A stretch of DNA of 64,000 nucleotides from Spirodela intermedia (GCA_902729315.2 LR746264.1:7905878-7969877); one strand, 5' to 3'; numbered from the stretch's first letter, positions 36,102 to 48,769 are shown. Translations and numbers: made by a program. The notes: generated by a model not told the origin, from the letters alone.

Positions 36102-36329
36102 TTATCGAGCTGTTCGATCAGGATCATCCGAATAGCTAGAAGAAGAAGGCTCCTCCCATCGTCCGATCTTCGGCCGAACGCTGCTGGTTATCGTCGTCAA
36201 GCCAGATTTTTCAGGGTCTGCTTTCCGCCAGCCAGGCCATGACAAGGATGCCCGGAACCGCGGCGACGGATCACCGGGTTCTTGTGGTATTGCCTCGGTA
36301 GTCGCACCGTTCTCGGAACTTGATGGCAT
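36102..36329 (-). CDS. Candidate small ORF, 75 codons, unrecognised
   Basis: I do not recognise this product. The translation starts MPSSSENGATTEAIPQEPGD and ends SYSDDPDRTAR. It is hydrophilic, rich in Ser, Pro and charged residues, with no signal peptide or membrane segment. About 100 bp upstream on the - strand is a TATA-like CTATTTATTA next to an ACGTGG element, which would suit a short leader. It could be a true small protein, the first ORF of a long non-coding or pri-microRNA transcript, or chance. The lack of any known relative keeps the call low. Confidence 0.25.
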   Translation of the reverse strand: MPSSSENGATTEAIPQEPGDPSPRFRASLSWPGWRKADPEKSGLTTITSSVRPKIGRWEEPSSSSYSDDPDRTAR

Positions 36330-37147
36330 TTCGTGTCACGTCAACTATCTGCCTCTCTCTTCACGGATGCGTATCTCTGAGTTCTCTATCTCTTCTGTCA
36401 GACTGACTTGCATCCACGTAATAAATAGGGTTTCTGAAACCCCCAAGGAGAGAAGGAAGGAGAGAGAGAGAGGGAGAGTATTATTCAGCGTCAGTCAAAC
36501 CGTACACTAATGGGCGAGGAAAGTGATCACACCACCCGTTCAGGGTAAAGACTGTTCTGACTTCACGGAGCGTATCCATCGGAGTACTTCCTCCATATCC
36601 GCCGACTTAAAACTCATGCCCGCAGAGGAGACCTGTCGCGAAGGGAACAGGTGGTTACCTGACGCGTTTCATGTACCTTGACTGGCTGCAGTCGTCTCCT
36701 CGTGTCCACTCTGCGTAACGAGGAACAGTGACCGAAGGTGCATTCCCAATCCCAGTGCACGCCGAAGAAAACCCATTCGGGATACTAGATAGAGACCCCA
36801 CCCTCCCCCTCTCTCTCTTCCCCCTCCTCCCAGCCAACCAAAGTCCGGATGAAGAAGACCCAAGTCCTTATCTCTCTCTCTCTCACTCTCTCTCATCGCT
36901 GTCGAGGGCCGGTAGCTGTCATCTCAACTCTCCACCAGGTGCATTGAACAACCCATCGTAGGGGTTAGAGAGGGAGAGAGGAAAAAACCACAAAAGAGAG
37001 CTCTCTCTCCATTCAATATAAGCGTTCAATATACACGTCCGTCGAATTCCTCTCTGCATGCGGACATTTCTTTCCTAAAAGAGAGCCCTTTACAACACCA
37101 CCCTCTCTATTCTCGGAGAGATCGAACGGAAAGCCTTGCGGCTTGCT

Positions 37148-40100
37148 TCAGAACAGCTGGAAGAACAGGCTGGTCGAGCCGTCGCCGAACGAGCGGAGAT
37201 CCGCCGGCTTCACCGTGGCCCTACACAGCGGGCACGTCCGCTCCCGCTCGAACCTGCGAGAGAAAACGAGCAACCACATGAAGGAGGAAGGGGAAGGCTC
37301 ATCACGCCGGCCGGAGACGCAGCAGGCGAAGGGGGGCCTACCATTCAGAGACGCAGTCTTCGCAGAAAATATGTTTACACCGGAGCAGGATGGGCGCGTG
37401 CATTTTCTCCTGGCAAATGGCGCACATATCGCCGGCCGCTACCACCTGTACGCACCACCACTCGACGGCGTAAGCCCTCCGGCGGTGGCGGCGCCACCAG
37501 GATTCTTGGATCTCACTAAGAAGAATGACGATCTCACCTGCTCTGTAGTGGCGTAACACCCGTAATGCACTTCCTTGCGCGATAACGCCTTCAGTGCCGC
37601 AATGAAGGATTGGACCTGAACGAGGAGCAGCATCGAGAGAGTTGGTCAACTTCCTCCGGAATGATATTACACCATATCGAATAAAATTCTGAGATGTGAC
37701 CCATTTGAGCAGACGACCTTCTCAACGACGGAAGTCAGCTTGAAGGTCAGATAGAGCCCTGTGGTGAGAGAAGAAAACAGGCTCCCGTACTCTTTGTTCA
37801 AGAAGAATCTGTACCAAACCGGGGTCGGAAGCAGAGCACGGTACAGTAGAAGGAGATACTCCACCAGAGTGAGCATTTGCCCCTAGAAATTGCACAACAG
37901 ACTCATTATTGCCGTGAGAAGAGAAATCTGTCAACCCAAACGAGCACGAAGGATTGCAGTCAATTGGGATCCCTGCTGCACAGAAAACTACTACTACGAG
38001 GGTTCTCATAGAAAAACAGATCGAGCTAAAGGTATGCAGGAAACAGCATTCAGAGAATAGACCAGGTGGAATAAAATGAAAAAAATAAAGATGGCGAACC
38101 ACAAAAGTAGAAATTAATCACCTGTCTTCGGTAGTTAGGTCCCCTGCCGTTCTTGTAATATATCAGCAGCAGGCACTTTAAGACCATGGCCGCCTGTCTC
38201 ACCATCGTATCTGACAGTCAACATATAAAACGAATCATTGATCAACATCCATAAAAAATCAGGCTGCATGATATTTCTGATGAGAGTTCTATCACAGAAT
38301 TGTCATGCTTCCCTCGCAGATTATCCCCTCTAGTTTTCTATAATTGCCTAGAACACTCTTTTCTTAGGATCCGCATCTTTTCTATAATTGCCTAGAACAC
38401 TCTTTTCTTAGGATCCGCATCCTCATTCATGCACATCGAAAAAATGAGAGTGATACGACCCATGAATCGATTACTTGCAAAATAAATGAATTAAGGACAT
38501 AAAAATAAATTGACACAAAGGTGATATAGACACAGAAAGAAAGGTGATTCTTCCTTTTGGATATGCACATTAAAATCATGTAACATTTGTCCTATACAAC
38601 AAAACTAGTAGGCTCATTAATTAGTTGCATTTTTCCCATTTTCATGGAAGCGCATAAATAAAAATTAAATTGTGCTAAAGGTTTTTTAATCATGCAAGCA
38701 CTCTAGAGAGTATCATTCTGAGCTATGATCCACTAAAATCTAGAGAGTATCATCAGGGCGGTTGAAAAATGTCTAAATATCCATTCTTCTTCTGGGACCC
38801 TTATGTCTTTTGGAAAGCAACTTTTATTCAATTTATGTCTGTATAATTGACTGTTTATCTCTATTTCCGTCGGCAATCAACATCAAGGTTAAGAAGTTAC
38901 TTCAATCGAAAGATTTCAAAGTAGTAAAGATAGCCTGAAAATAAATTCAATCACAGACGCATTACAGCTACAGCATGTAGGAAAAATTACAGCAGCAAGA
39001 AAGATGACGTACCATTCAACATGATGAGGAATATGACATGCCAGAACGGTGGAATTTCTTTCGGTGGAAGCATGGCTAGAGGGTATAGGACACCTTCGTT
39101 TCTGTACCACCAATAGACCCCAACCACATGAAGCGTGAAAAGAATCGTGATGCCAACAAGAATGGACATTTTTCTTTCACCCTGAAAATAATAGCAATAG
39201 AAGCATTATAATATTGATGTGTGTATTGTGCAAACGTGAAGAACAGATGAATTCTGACAATCAATACCTAGCACGACCAACAATCAGAGAAAAAAACATA
39301 TTAAATTTATGACAAAAATACGTTTTATGTTCTCAAATTCTCTCTAGAGGGTTAACTCTGTTCGCTAGCTATGGGGAAACTGATGAAATTTGAATACAAC
39401 ATATGAGCGGAAAGGATGACGCTCATGTGAATTTGGGTATGGAGCACAACCGCGTGGCTTCAATACAACATAATCATTTTTTCTTTTGTCAATTTAGTCC
39501 ATGCATAAAAAACACATAAAGACAATGAAGACACAACCCAATATACCAAGGTCACCATACTTTTCTCCAGATGTGTTGATTATGATATATAGGTTCCCTT
39601 GTATTCATTTCGGATAATTATTACTACTTTTCAGTTTTAGTTGTCAAATCAATCGTTGAGTTTCTAGTGGGACACTGACAAAACTAGAACACAAATAATT
39701 AGGCCAATGGCGGTTGCTTGAACTTAAAAACTTTAAAAGGCACCAAAGGACATTCTTCTTTCAAGAAGAGATCACCACTCACCAGCACATAAAGATACAC
39801 AACCCTTCTTTGCTTCTCTTGATCTTTGATCAATATAGATTTCTTTTCAACTTAATTCAACTGTTGGAGGAATCTAACATTATATTGAGACATTTATTAT
39901 ACTATTTTTTAATCAACTGATAGTTAGTGTAGCACATGTATTCTATCTTCCTTCATATGAGAAGCTTTACAAAAACTCGTGTACATAAACGCATCACAAA
40001 GACCGCTCCAGTAAGACAAAGGTCACCTTTTTTGAAATAAAGATCACGATATTTTGAAATTAAATTGATATGAATACAGTTGTTAATATTTTGATAATTG

Positions 40101-43100
40101 AAGATCTACAATTGACTACATAAATCACTAGAAACCCGTGAAATATGACACAGAAATTGTGAATCTTTGTTAGCACTGACAGGTCAATATCAGAAAACCT
40201 CAGGTTTACCACTCTCAATTAAAGTGATACCATTGAAAGGAATCCTTTCAGCAAAGTTGAATCTGAAGTAAATATTATTCAAGATTTTTTCTTCTCTTTG
40301 ACACACCCAAGAATACACTCAGATTATTCTGAAGCACGACAACATCATTGAAAGAAGAAGAAATATGTATAAGTGCCTAAATCACTAGCTCTCAAAAAGA
40401 CACCCTATACAGCATCTTTGTCCTCCAGTGACACGATGAAGAAAACTGGACCAAAGAAATCAAAAATCGCACAAGTAATAACAGAATCTCAGATCGTCGA
40501 AGTAATGACAATGATTCTTTGAGGATAGGTGAAGTGTAAACATTGTTTACTAAAAAATCAAAATAGAACCCTAATTAGTTAACAAGAGACAGGCCGTGTT
40601 GATAGGAGAAAACTGTCAGATTTGGCTTCCTCAACGGAACTACTAACATCAAAAAAGATCCTTGCAGCAGATACAGAGTTGAACAATTTTTGTTCAAGAT
40701 TTTTTTTCTCCAGCATCTGAAGCATATATACTTATGAAGGTGATCGAAAATTACAACAGTTTCAACGTATCAGAACGTGGGGGCAATAAACAAGATTTTT
40801 GGAGGATAATTGGAATGTAAATAACAATCAAGCAATGTTTTCCTCCAATATGGTTCGCTGCTGAGCGAGACACAGGCCACTGAAAATGACTACGTTGGTA
40901 AGTATGGTATTCATTGAAAGTAGAGATCAAGAACAATGTGTTGAAAGCCATCAAACAACTATTGGGATTGTTACACCAAACTGAGACAGATGCAGTGCAC
41001 TGTCCAGAAAGAAATTCAAACTCTAATGTGATCATTCTCAGTCATATCCTTAGGCGAGAATATGATTACATCATAGAAGATACCGAAACATTTCTGCACC
41101 TAAAAGACACCTTCACGCATAAATGTTTTCGTCGATAGTTTTGGCTCAATCAGCTCAAAAAAAGAGGTACGTCAGCAACTCCTTTGTGCAGCTCTGAAAC
41201 AAAAAATAGAGAGCATATTTTCTATGTCTTCACCTGTCTATTCCCAAGGAACTTTTGGAAAATTAAATGGATGACCGGAAGCATGGAAAGCAGAACAATG
41301 AAATAGATGATCACTCATCCAGGTTTAAGAAGCCAGCCGAGAATTTCTGGATGAAAATCAACTCAACAGTATGAAAGCAGAACTGAATTGCATCATGAGG
41401 GTTTTTCGAACTAGAAAAGAAGAAACAGATAGCTGTGTCAAAGAGTGAGAGCATTTGAGCCACTGAAACAGGACAATTTCAGCATTTAATTAATGAGCTT
41501 CCTAGACATTCAGCAACCCATTTTTCTATTAGCTTATGTTAAAACTAACACTCTTCATCTGCTAATGTCTATAGCAACCCATTCTTCTCTGAGTTTATTC
41601 TTTTAATTCTGTCGGAACGCAGTCAGAGTAGAAATGGATATTGGATCAATCTGAACGAAGGTTGAGATTGAACTGGCCAAGAAACAACTAGAGATTCTCC
41701 AAATCCCATGAAAATATGCGGATTAAGATCAGAATTTTCCACTCACAAAAAAATCAAGGAAAAAGATGATTCAAGAGCATGCATAAAGGCCGCAAAGATT
41801 AAGAGGTCAAACTAATTGGAAACTATCAGTGTGATCTAGGGCAGAATAGACGGGGCGAAACAGTCTTTTTTTGAGGTTTGGTGAATGTTTACAATTATGA
41901 TGTGCTCATTAAAAGCAGAAATGAACCCTGTAGGCAATTAAAAAGGACTCCGATGGTAAGCTTCAGCAAAATGAAGAAAAGATTAAACAATGCTCAGAAA
42001 GTCTCGTTCAACCAAAAGACGAATAATATTCATCCAAGTATAGCTAATGATCAATAGAGCGAGCATCAATATGGCAGGGATGAGCAACGTAGTACAACAA
42101 CACAAGAATCCGTACAAAGTACTAAAGTTTGGCACACCACCTTTAGTGCTGTCTGTTTCCTCAGGATATCATTTGACTTAAACAACACTGCAGCGATCCA
42201 GATTGTAACGAAGAAGCCTGTGTAAGGTTTTCCATAAAGAAAACATATTAGCATACCGAAGAACGGTACAGAAGAAAGATCAGCAACAAACAAACTAGGA
42301 ACCAACAATCTAAGATGGACACCAGATGTACTACAATGATATGAAGGTTCCAGCAGTGGATGATCAACAAATATTGGGCTAATGATGATCATCAAAACCA
42401 ATCAGAAGACAGATGAGGTTCGTTAAAAAAAATTCTCAGAGCACCCCAGACGATTTGACAGATATCCTACTTTTATGATAAAAGCTATGACAAGTAATTA
42501 GTAAACATCGCACAAATGCTAGCCTATGTCTTGTGGATGGGTTGCATCAGGTTCTTAAACGTGCAATCAGATCTGGATCTGGATAGGATTGACCGAATCA
42601 ATACAATCAGAAAAAAAAAACCAAGGAAATATTCGAATGTTTCCACTGGATTTCAGTTTGCCTACGTCATGTTTAAAGGAAGATAAACTTAAAGTATGTG
42701 ATACAAGCGGCTGAACGAATAAAAAAAGACCAACTGACGCATAGAATCCTGTGCAAAAAATATGGTTAAGTACAAGATTTTCCCCTAGGCAAACATTTGA
42801 CACCAAAAATCGTGGTAAAAATAACTGCAATGTTAAATTTCTTCATGTTGCTTCTCACAAATTTTATTACAAGTACTCTTTGATCTTTCTTCATGTAGTT
42901 CCAAGGCTACAGACAGTATCAGATTCGTAAACTAGTATAGGTGGTAGAGCGTTGCAATTTTGATCATAAAACCTCCGACAGGGTTCAATTGAACTTCTAT
43001 TGCTTCTAATGCTCATATAAGAGCATCTAAGAACCCAGTGAGCCGGCCCTTTAAAGGTCATGGTTCACTGGGGTTTTAGAAGCTAGCTCTTTTCGGTTGT

Positions 43101-44029
43101 TCTAATGCTTCCACGTAGAGGAATAAGACCAGAATAATTTGGTAGGAATGCGACAATGCACCAAAGACAGTTATATCGCAGAAGTTGAATATCCGGGTTC
43201 ACATCAACTTAAAGAGCCCAGTTTGAAGTTTTCACATTATCTGACAGTAGAAGGAAAAAAGGCACATAAAGTGATAAAAAGGAGCACATTTTTAGCTAAC
43301 TAACTGAAGTTTTGTGTCCAGGAGGCACAGAACCAAAACCTAGTTAAGTCGTATAAACAAGGAATAAATACCTTGCAAATGCTGCCGGATGAACACCACT
43401 AGCAGGAGTAATGAAAACGGGAGAATCTGTTCGATCCATCTTGCAGCTTGTTGTATATCATATCTCTGGTATGATGAATCCCTGTTGCTCCCTCCAGCAC
43501 TGTTTCCTGTTTCACCTTCTGTACTTTCAGAACTTTCAGAAGAACTTGACGGTGACGAAGATCCCTCAAGTACTCCCCCCTCATTCCCAACGTCGACACC
43601 CTGACGATCAAAGCCTGTAGGTGTCGACTCTTGCTGTGACCCAGAATCTCCTGAAATACCATCTCTTCCTTGACCCGCGACCAACAGCTGAGGACTGCGG
43701 GCCCTTAGACTATCTTGGTCAGCTGAGCCTATAATCCGTATGGAGACCTCTCCTCCGACGATGCCAGAGACCGGAGCATCAGCCGGCCGCCTAGACGTAT
43801 GATCCCGCGAGTCCGAGGAAGCTCCATCGATCAAACTCTCGTGCTCGGGATGATTCGGCCGGCGTAGGATACCAGAATACTCTAGGATCATAGAAATAGG
43901 AGCCCGAATGAAATTAGAAGGTGAAAACTGCCTCGCGTATCGCCTCGATGGTCCAACGCCATTAGCACCGGCACCCACGCCACCTGATGCATTCCTGTTC
44001 GAACCCGTGCTCCCCCCGGACGTCTCCAT
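37148..44029 (-). CDS. RNFT1-like: RNFT-type multi-pass membrane RING E3 ubiquitin ligase, 8 exons, 481 aa
   Basis: Homologue of animal RNFT1/2 and Arabidopsis At5g01960, predicted endomembrane E3 ligases; the animal proteins act in ER quality control. Exons in order: 44029-43372, 42217-42141, 39181-39013, 38210-38122, 37882-37718, 37615-37538, 37445-37342, 37253-37148. All sites are GT-AG and phases agree. The N-terminal 190 or so residues are Ser/Gly-rich and probably disordered. Several hydrophobic spans follow ([68 protein letters not shown]). The C-terminus is a complete C3HC4 RING: Cys420, 423, 435, His437, Cys440, 443, 454 and 457, then the family tail [14 protein letters not shown]. 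The start is the ATG giving METSGG; an in-frame upstream stretch lacks family resemblance. Nothing appears broken. Confidence 0.95.
38334..38421. repeat. Perfect 44-bp tandem duplication in an RNFT intron
   Basis: The block 38334-38377 is repeated directly as 38378-38421 without a difference that I can see. It lies between exons 3 and 4 of the RNFT gene. Confidence 0.95.
43021..43090. other. Inverted-repeat hairpin in RNFT intron 1
   Basis: The arm gagcatctaagaacccagtg (43021-43040) and its extension pair with ggttcactggggttttaga and agctagctc (43062-43090), leaving a short loop around ggccctttaaagg. The preceding 42936-42995 resembles parts of a tRNA (ataggtggtagagcg and gggttcaattgaa). A tRNA-derived SINE, a small MITE or a chance foldback are all possible. 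Confidence 0.5.
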
Positions 44030-46900
44030 GGCCGCGGAAGACCCTAAGAGCTCAGACCAAATACTTAAGACGCAACAGGAAGAAATTTCCCCCTGCAACA
44101 CCAACAATCAGAGAAGGAACCAGCTAGAACGATGGTGGACGCGCAGACCCTAGAGAACGCTAGAGAAGGATTTCCCCCTTCCCTCCATCCTCCCCTCGTT
44201 CCCCCCACCAATTCTTCTTCCAGCCTCACAAACCGCAAACATTGTGGACTTACACGGAGGGAGGGCTGACCATTTCACCTTCCTTCAGCGGCGTTTCCCT
44301 GCAGTCAGGGGCGCCTGGGAGAGAGGGTGAAGGAAACCCTCCCCGAGGTGGAAGGGAGATGAACGAGAAATATGATGTGATTCGGCTAAGAACACACCTA
44401 GCCATCAAGGCTCTCCATTTCTTCCTATTGCGGAGCGACCTTTCCAAGGTGCGTTTCCCTCCACATCACCGAGCATCTCGATTCTGGTCGCAGCTGTTAG
44501 GACAGAACTTAAGTCAGTCTCATCAGATTTGCCACATTTCGACGCAGGGAAACGCCGGCGAAAAGAAAATTTTGCCAGATTACAAAATTGTACGTCACCT
44601 CAGAGACTTGAAGGCTCCGCCAATGTCAAATCAAGGGCGCTGGATGCACATCCTTTGACTATATATCCAAATCTCCTCGGTATTAGAGCCGCGATAGCGA
44701 CAGGATCCTTCGAGCGTCCTTTCTTCTGTACAGCTAAATGCGTCGTTACCATGAGCTCTCGATCCCCGATACGTCGCCTGCAACCCGCCACTTCGCCCCC
44801 GCGATTGGATCGCCGTCGCCGTTGCTCCAGCGATCGCTTTAATCGCCTCCGTCTTAACGCGTCTTCGAGGCTTCCATCGCGGGAAGCGTCTGTGAAAGGG
44901 GACAGAAAGCCGGTCAACATTTTTATTGGGCCTGTTCAACCCCAATATATATTTCCACCCACCTGAGCCCAATAGGTCCTCGCATACGTCACCGGCGATC
45001 GGTTTCTTGAAACGTTCAACTATCGCCCTCGTGGACTTTCGAAGTAGCTCATTTGGGCCGGCCCAATTGGAAGATCTTCTCTCACTACTGTCTCGATGAT
45101 CCACATAGGTCATTGTGCAGTCCAGCTTCCATCGAACCGCGCAGGAGGCGACACGTGGAGGACAAGAAGACGACAAAAAGCTCTGGACGCTCCCCGGCCA
45201 CGTGATCTTCTCCTCACCTCTCGTCCATACCAGCGAACGGCCGAATTCCCTCGAACTCCGCCCTCCATGTAGCCGTTTCCTCGTCTCGTTTCGGACCCCC
45301 TGGCAGCCCGTGATGTTTGGCCGAGCTACGTGGCGCTTTTCTGGCCGTTGATCTTCAGCGGTCGCCACACCTCACGCCTAGGGCACACCGTTGCGGGGCC
45401 GAGAGAGAAGGATGAGGGACTGACAGATCTGATTGAAAGTGAGCTGGCCCTCTGACTGACCTTTCTATTAACGAAGGCCAGCGGTGCATTTCATCAGTAC
45501 GGTAAATAAATATTCGAGAGACAGCTGTTGTGGGCCCAGTACCACGTTTCTTCTTCTCAACGACATCACGCTGCCTATCAGAGCCGTGAGTGTCATGTAC
45601 CTCGGCTTAGCCCGCGAATCTTGACCCTCCAATCAGCGTGGCCGATGGATGATGCTCGTTGGGGCAGGCCCGCTGGGCAGTTGACGGAGCGGTCAATGCG
45701 TGCGGGTCAACGGCCCGTCAAACAGAACCGGCAAAATTAGCGAACAGACCCCTTGGAAGCAGGATCTTCCCAGCTGGCCACGATCGAACCGTTACGGAAA
45801 GAAGGAAAGGGCTGGAAAGCAAAAGTAATAAGCGGCCGTTAGAGGAAGATGGGTATTTGGACGATCTCGACCTGTTATTAGTAATTACTGTAGGTACTCA
45901 AATGAAAAGTTACTATTTTCCGTGTACGATTCTTGTTGTTCTTACTGGAATATGAATTTTATAAAAAAGTCCAAAACTACAGGGGCAGCTTCGTCAGATC
46001 GAATGGCGCAGTACGGGGGGTTTTATCAGAGTTTTTACTATCCGCCGTGCCCTTCACCGCTCGTGATCAAACCCCCGCCGTCGTCTTCCTCTTGCCCCCC
46101 CCCCCGCCCCGCCGGCTGGGGATTTTAGGGCTTGTAGTTCTTCGCAACTCCCAATCACCAATGTTCCCAGCTTATCTCCTCAGATTCGGCACGAGGGAAG
46201 TGGTCTGAAGAAGCCGGATCCCGCTGGGTTCCTTCCCGTTAGAGGGATCTGACGCCCGTGAGGGAAGGGAAGGTCGCAAGGGATCCGAGCGATGGAGCTG
46301 ATGCATGAGTGGTGACAGGTTTTGCTGGAATTGGATGTCGCGTCCGATTTTGAATTCGGAATGAGCCGTAGATTCGCCGGGAAACTCGCCACTGCAGCAG
46401 CATTATCAGGTTCTTACGATTTGGCTGCAATCTTGTGTCTCGTTTCTTTGTCGGAGTCGGAAGAAGGTTGGCATCTGGCGTCGAAGAAAGTGGATCTCTC
46501 TGAGAATTAGTGTTCCCCGGTGCGCAGGCTGCGGTGAACTCTGGAGGACGGCGGCATTGCTGGAGTATTGTAGTTTCAGCCATTGTTCGGAGGATTTCTC
46601 GGTGTTTATGTGACCCATTTGCTTCTACTTGTTGGGGAAATTCGCTCGCATGCTCAAAAATGGGTGCTGAGGCTGATCAATGAGAACCAGATGCCGATAA
46701 CGGGGCTTAAATTCTGCGTTCAGAGATCATCATGCCAATAGAAGCCAAATTTTGTTGTGTCAGGCGGTGAATGATGAAGACTTGCAGTGCACAGGCAGCT
46801 CTTGAGGAGCTCCTGTGAATACTTCGAGAAATAGTGTGGAATCCCTTCCAAGCATCGATCCAGGAGTGTGCGGGGCGTCACATTGCCCCACAAGTCACTC
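44030..46900. other. Divergent intergenic region between RNFT and the DUF1191 gene
   Basis: Holds the RNFT 5' UTR and promoter on the left and the DUF1191 promoter on the right. CACGTG G-box cores lie at about 45152 and 45202. A TATA-like ttttataaaaaa is at 45957-45968, about 930 bp before the DUF1191 start, which would imply a long or spliced leader. A 245-codon - strand ORF (44631-45368) is open but matches no family that I know. No gene is called here. Confidence 0.5.
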
Positions 46901-47851
46901 ATGGAGGTTGCCGGCTGTATCCTGGTAATCGCTGCTTTCCTTGGGATTCTTTCTGCTCCTCCTTTCATAGCACTGTCGTCTGCACAAACCCTTCCTGGGC
47001 CCCTCCTCCCTGAGGCTCGGCCGCTGGATGCGCTTCTTCAGGATTACGCCTACCGCGCATTCGACCGCCCACGCACGGGGCGGCCTTATGCAGCCGTCGT
47101 CCCTTCCAATCTCTCTGGGATCAGTCTCTCCGTGATGAGACTCCGGAGCGGGAGCTTCAGGTTCAGGGGCTATAAAAGCTTCAATGAATTCGAAATTCCC
47201 GTCGGAGTCGTCGTGAAACCATATGTTGAGAGGCTTGCACTGGTGTATCAGAATCTGGGCAACCTGTCTTCCTTGTACTATCGTCTCCCGGGCTATACCT
47301 TGGTAGCTCCAGTGCTCGGTCTTCTTGCTTACGATGCCACGAATCTGTCAGCAACCAACTTACCAGAGCTGGATATGGCGGCTTCCCTTGAACCCATCTC
47401 GGTCAGATTCGGGGGCATTAGCCGGCCGAGCGGAATCACTGCCAAGTGCGTGGTGTTCAACCTCGACGGGTCGATTGGGCTGAATGATTCAACTCCTGAT
47501 AACGTCTGTAAGACGTACCGCCAGGGCCATTTCTCCATCGTCGTCGACTCTGCTGACCTCGCTCCTTCCCCATCTCCGAGCTTGACACCTCCTCGATCTA
47601 AGGGGACCAACATGTCGAGGGTCTGGAAAATCGTCGGATCTGTGGTCGGCGGGTTCCTGTTCTTGTTGCTGCTGTCGCTGCTGGTCTTCTGCATAAGCAG
47701 GTACAGACAGAACAGGAAGATGGAGAGGATGACCGAGCGTGCAGAAGCGGGAGAGGTCTTGCAGAAGCGGAGAGTAGGGAGTGCTCAGTTGCCCACGGCT
47801 TCCATGATAAGGACGAGGCCGGCTCTTGAGGACGAGTTAGCACCACCATAG
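46901..47851 (+). CDS. DUF1191 single-pass membrane protein, intronless, 316 aa
   Basis: Member of the plant DUF1191 family (for example At3g08600), whose biochemical role is not established. The start at 46901 (MEVAGCILVIAAF) gives a clean signal peptide of about 30 residues ending near SSAQT. The ectodomain carries the family signatures RPYAAVVPSNLSGISLSVMR, GVVVKPYVERLALVYQNLGN, YRLPGYTLVAPVLGLLAYDA and NLSATNLPELD, with several N-glycosylation sequons. A Pro/Ser-rich stalk precedes a transmembrane helix at about 242-266 (GSVVGGFLFLLLLSLLVFCI), then a basic cytosolic tail with the family pattern MERMTERAEAGEVL. The predicted topology is a type I plasma or endomembrane protein. The length is normal and nothing looks broken. 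Confidence 0.93.
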   Translation: MEVAGCILVIAAFLGILSAPPFIALSSAQTLPGPLLPEARPLDALLQDYAYRAFDRPRTGRPYAAVVPSNLSGISLSVMRLRSGSFRFRGYKSFNEFEIPVGVVVKPYVERLALVYQNLGNLSSLYYRLPGYTLVAPVLGLLAYDATNLSATNLPELDMAASLEPISVRFGGISRPSGITAKCVVFNLDGSIGLNDSTPDNVCKTYRQGHFSIVVDSADLAPSPSPSLTPPRSKGTNMSRVWKIVGSVVGGFLFLLLLSLLVFCISRYRQNRKMERMTERAEAGEVLQKRRVGSAQLPTASMIRTRPALEDELAPP

Positions 47852-48767
47852 AGACTGCTCCCCTCCATCTTCATGGTTTCTGCTGATTTTCCCCTCCTGC
47901 TGCTGCTCGATGCGACATGTACAGAGACATGAGAGAGCTACTGTCGAGACGGGTCGCCATGGAAGAAGGAAGGGTCTCTGGTGCGACGGCATCCCAGAAT
48001 CGTTTCAGTCCGACGGTACATTCTTTCCCTAGGGTGTTTCCTCCATCCATTTCAGATTGTTTATTCAATTCCCTTCCTCTGTCGATAGCATCGGCTTCTC
48101 CTGGAACGGATGGATGCCTTGTGTGAGCCTCTTCCGGGATCTGAACCATCCTCATTATTTTATTTTGATTCGGCATTTTGGCGTGGGCCTTCTAATAAGC
48201 CGAACCCGCCTCTTCTCCTTCTTACCGTGCTCCATGTCCTGTATGCTTGTTCATCTTCACTCTATGTTACAGAAGACATGGAAATGGCACCCAAATTATG
48301 GGTTTTGGATGATGGATGTCTCATTTCTGCTTCGACTGGGGCTTGAGAATTGCCAGATGGTCCCCCATTTCTGTAAAAAATTGAGGAAAGAACAGTCTAA
48401 TATAATACGATCCTTGCCGATATAGGAGTGAATCGATCAGAAACGGACTCCATGGCTGGATTTGTTCGGCCTTGATCCGCCTCTGGTGCTTGAGTGTATG
48501 ACCAGATCCTTACGATCCTTGCCGATATAGGAATGAATCGATCAGAAACGGACTCCATGGCTGGATTTGTTCGGTCTTGATCCACTTCTGGTGCTTGAGT
48601 GTAGGACCAGATCAATGTGTAAAGCACTAGAAAGGCGGATCGATTAACAAGAGAAAAATAACCGCAAAATTATATAATTATGTCCAAAGTAAAGGAATAC
48701 CCTCGAAGCCCGATCGTTCATGGAAACAGATGTGAGAGTAGGACTAATGATTCGCAGGAATTGGTGA
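47852..48767. other. DUF1191 3' region with a 105-bp tandem duplication
   Basis: 3' UTR followed by a two-copy tandem repeat (48406-48615). Apart from that repeat I see nothing supported here. Confidence 0.6.
48406..48615. repeat. 105-bp tandem duplication, two copies
   Basis: Copies 48406-48510 and 48511-48615 both begin tacgatccttgccgatatag and differ at only a handful of sites. Because 105 is a multiple of three, the - strand frame across both copies stays open as two 35-residue repeats, but nothing else suggests coding. Confidence 0.92.
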
Positions 48768-48769
48768 TC

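Larger units (their letters stand above)
33715..37147. other. CT/GA-rich gene-poor region, probable pri-MIR319 and RNFT 3' UTR
   Basis: Contains several GA/CT runs (34455-34485, 35096-35120, 36455-36478 and around 36800-36900), which on the - strand look like CT-rich plant leaders. A TATA-like TATTTAAT on the - strand at 35188-35195 precedes the 35.1-kb CT run and could start the MIR319 primary transcript (inference). ORFs such as 34699-35349 (-) are low-complexity Ser/Leu translations of CT repeats and are not called. The rightmost few hundred bases would hold the RNFT 3' UTR. Confidence 0.45.

Noticed and set aside
36381-36400. miR156/157-like string on the - strand (TGACAGAAGAGATAGAGAAC)
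   Set aside because: No complementary star arm lies within a plausible distance, and two bases depart from known forms, so it is likely a purine-rich coincidence.
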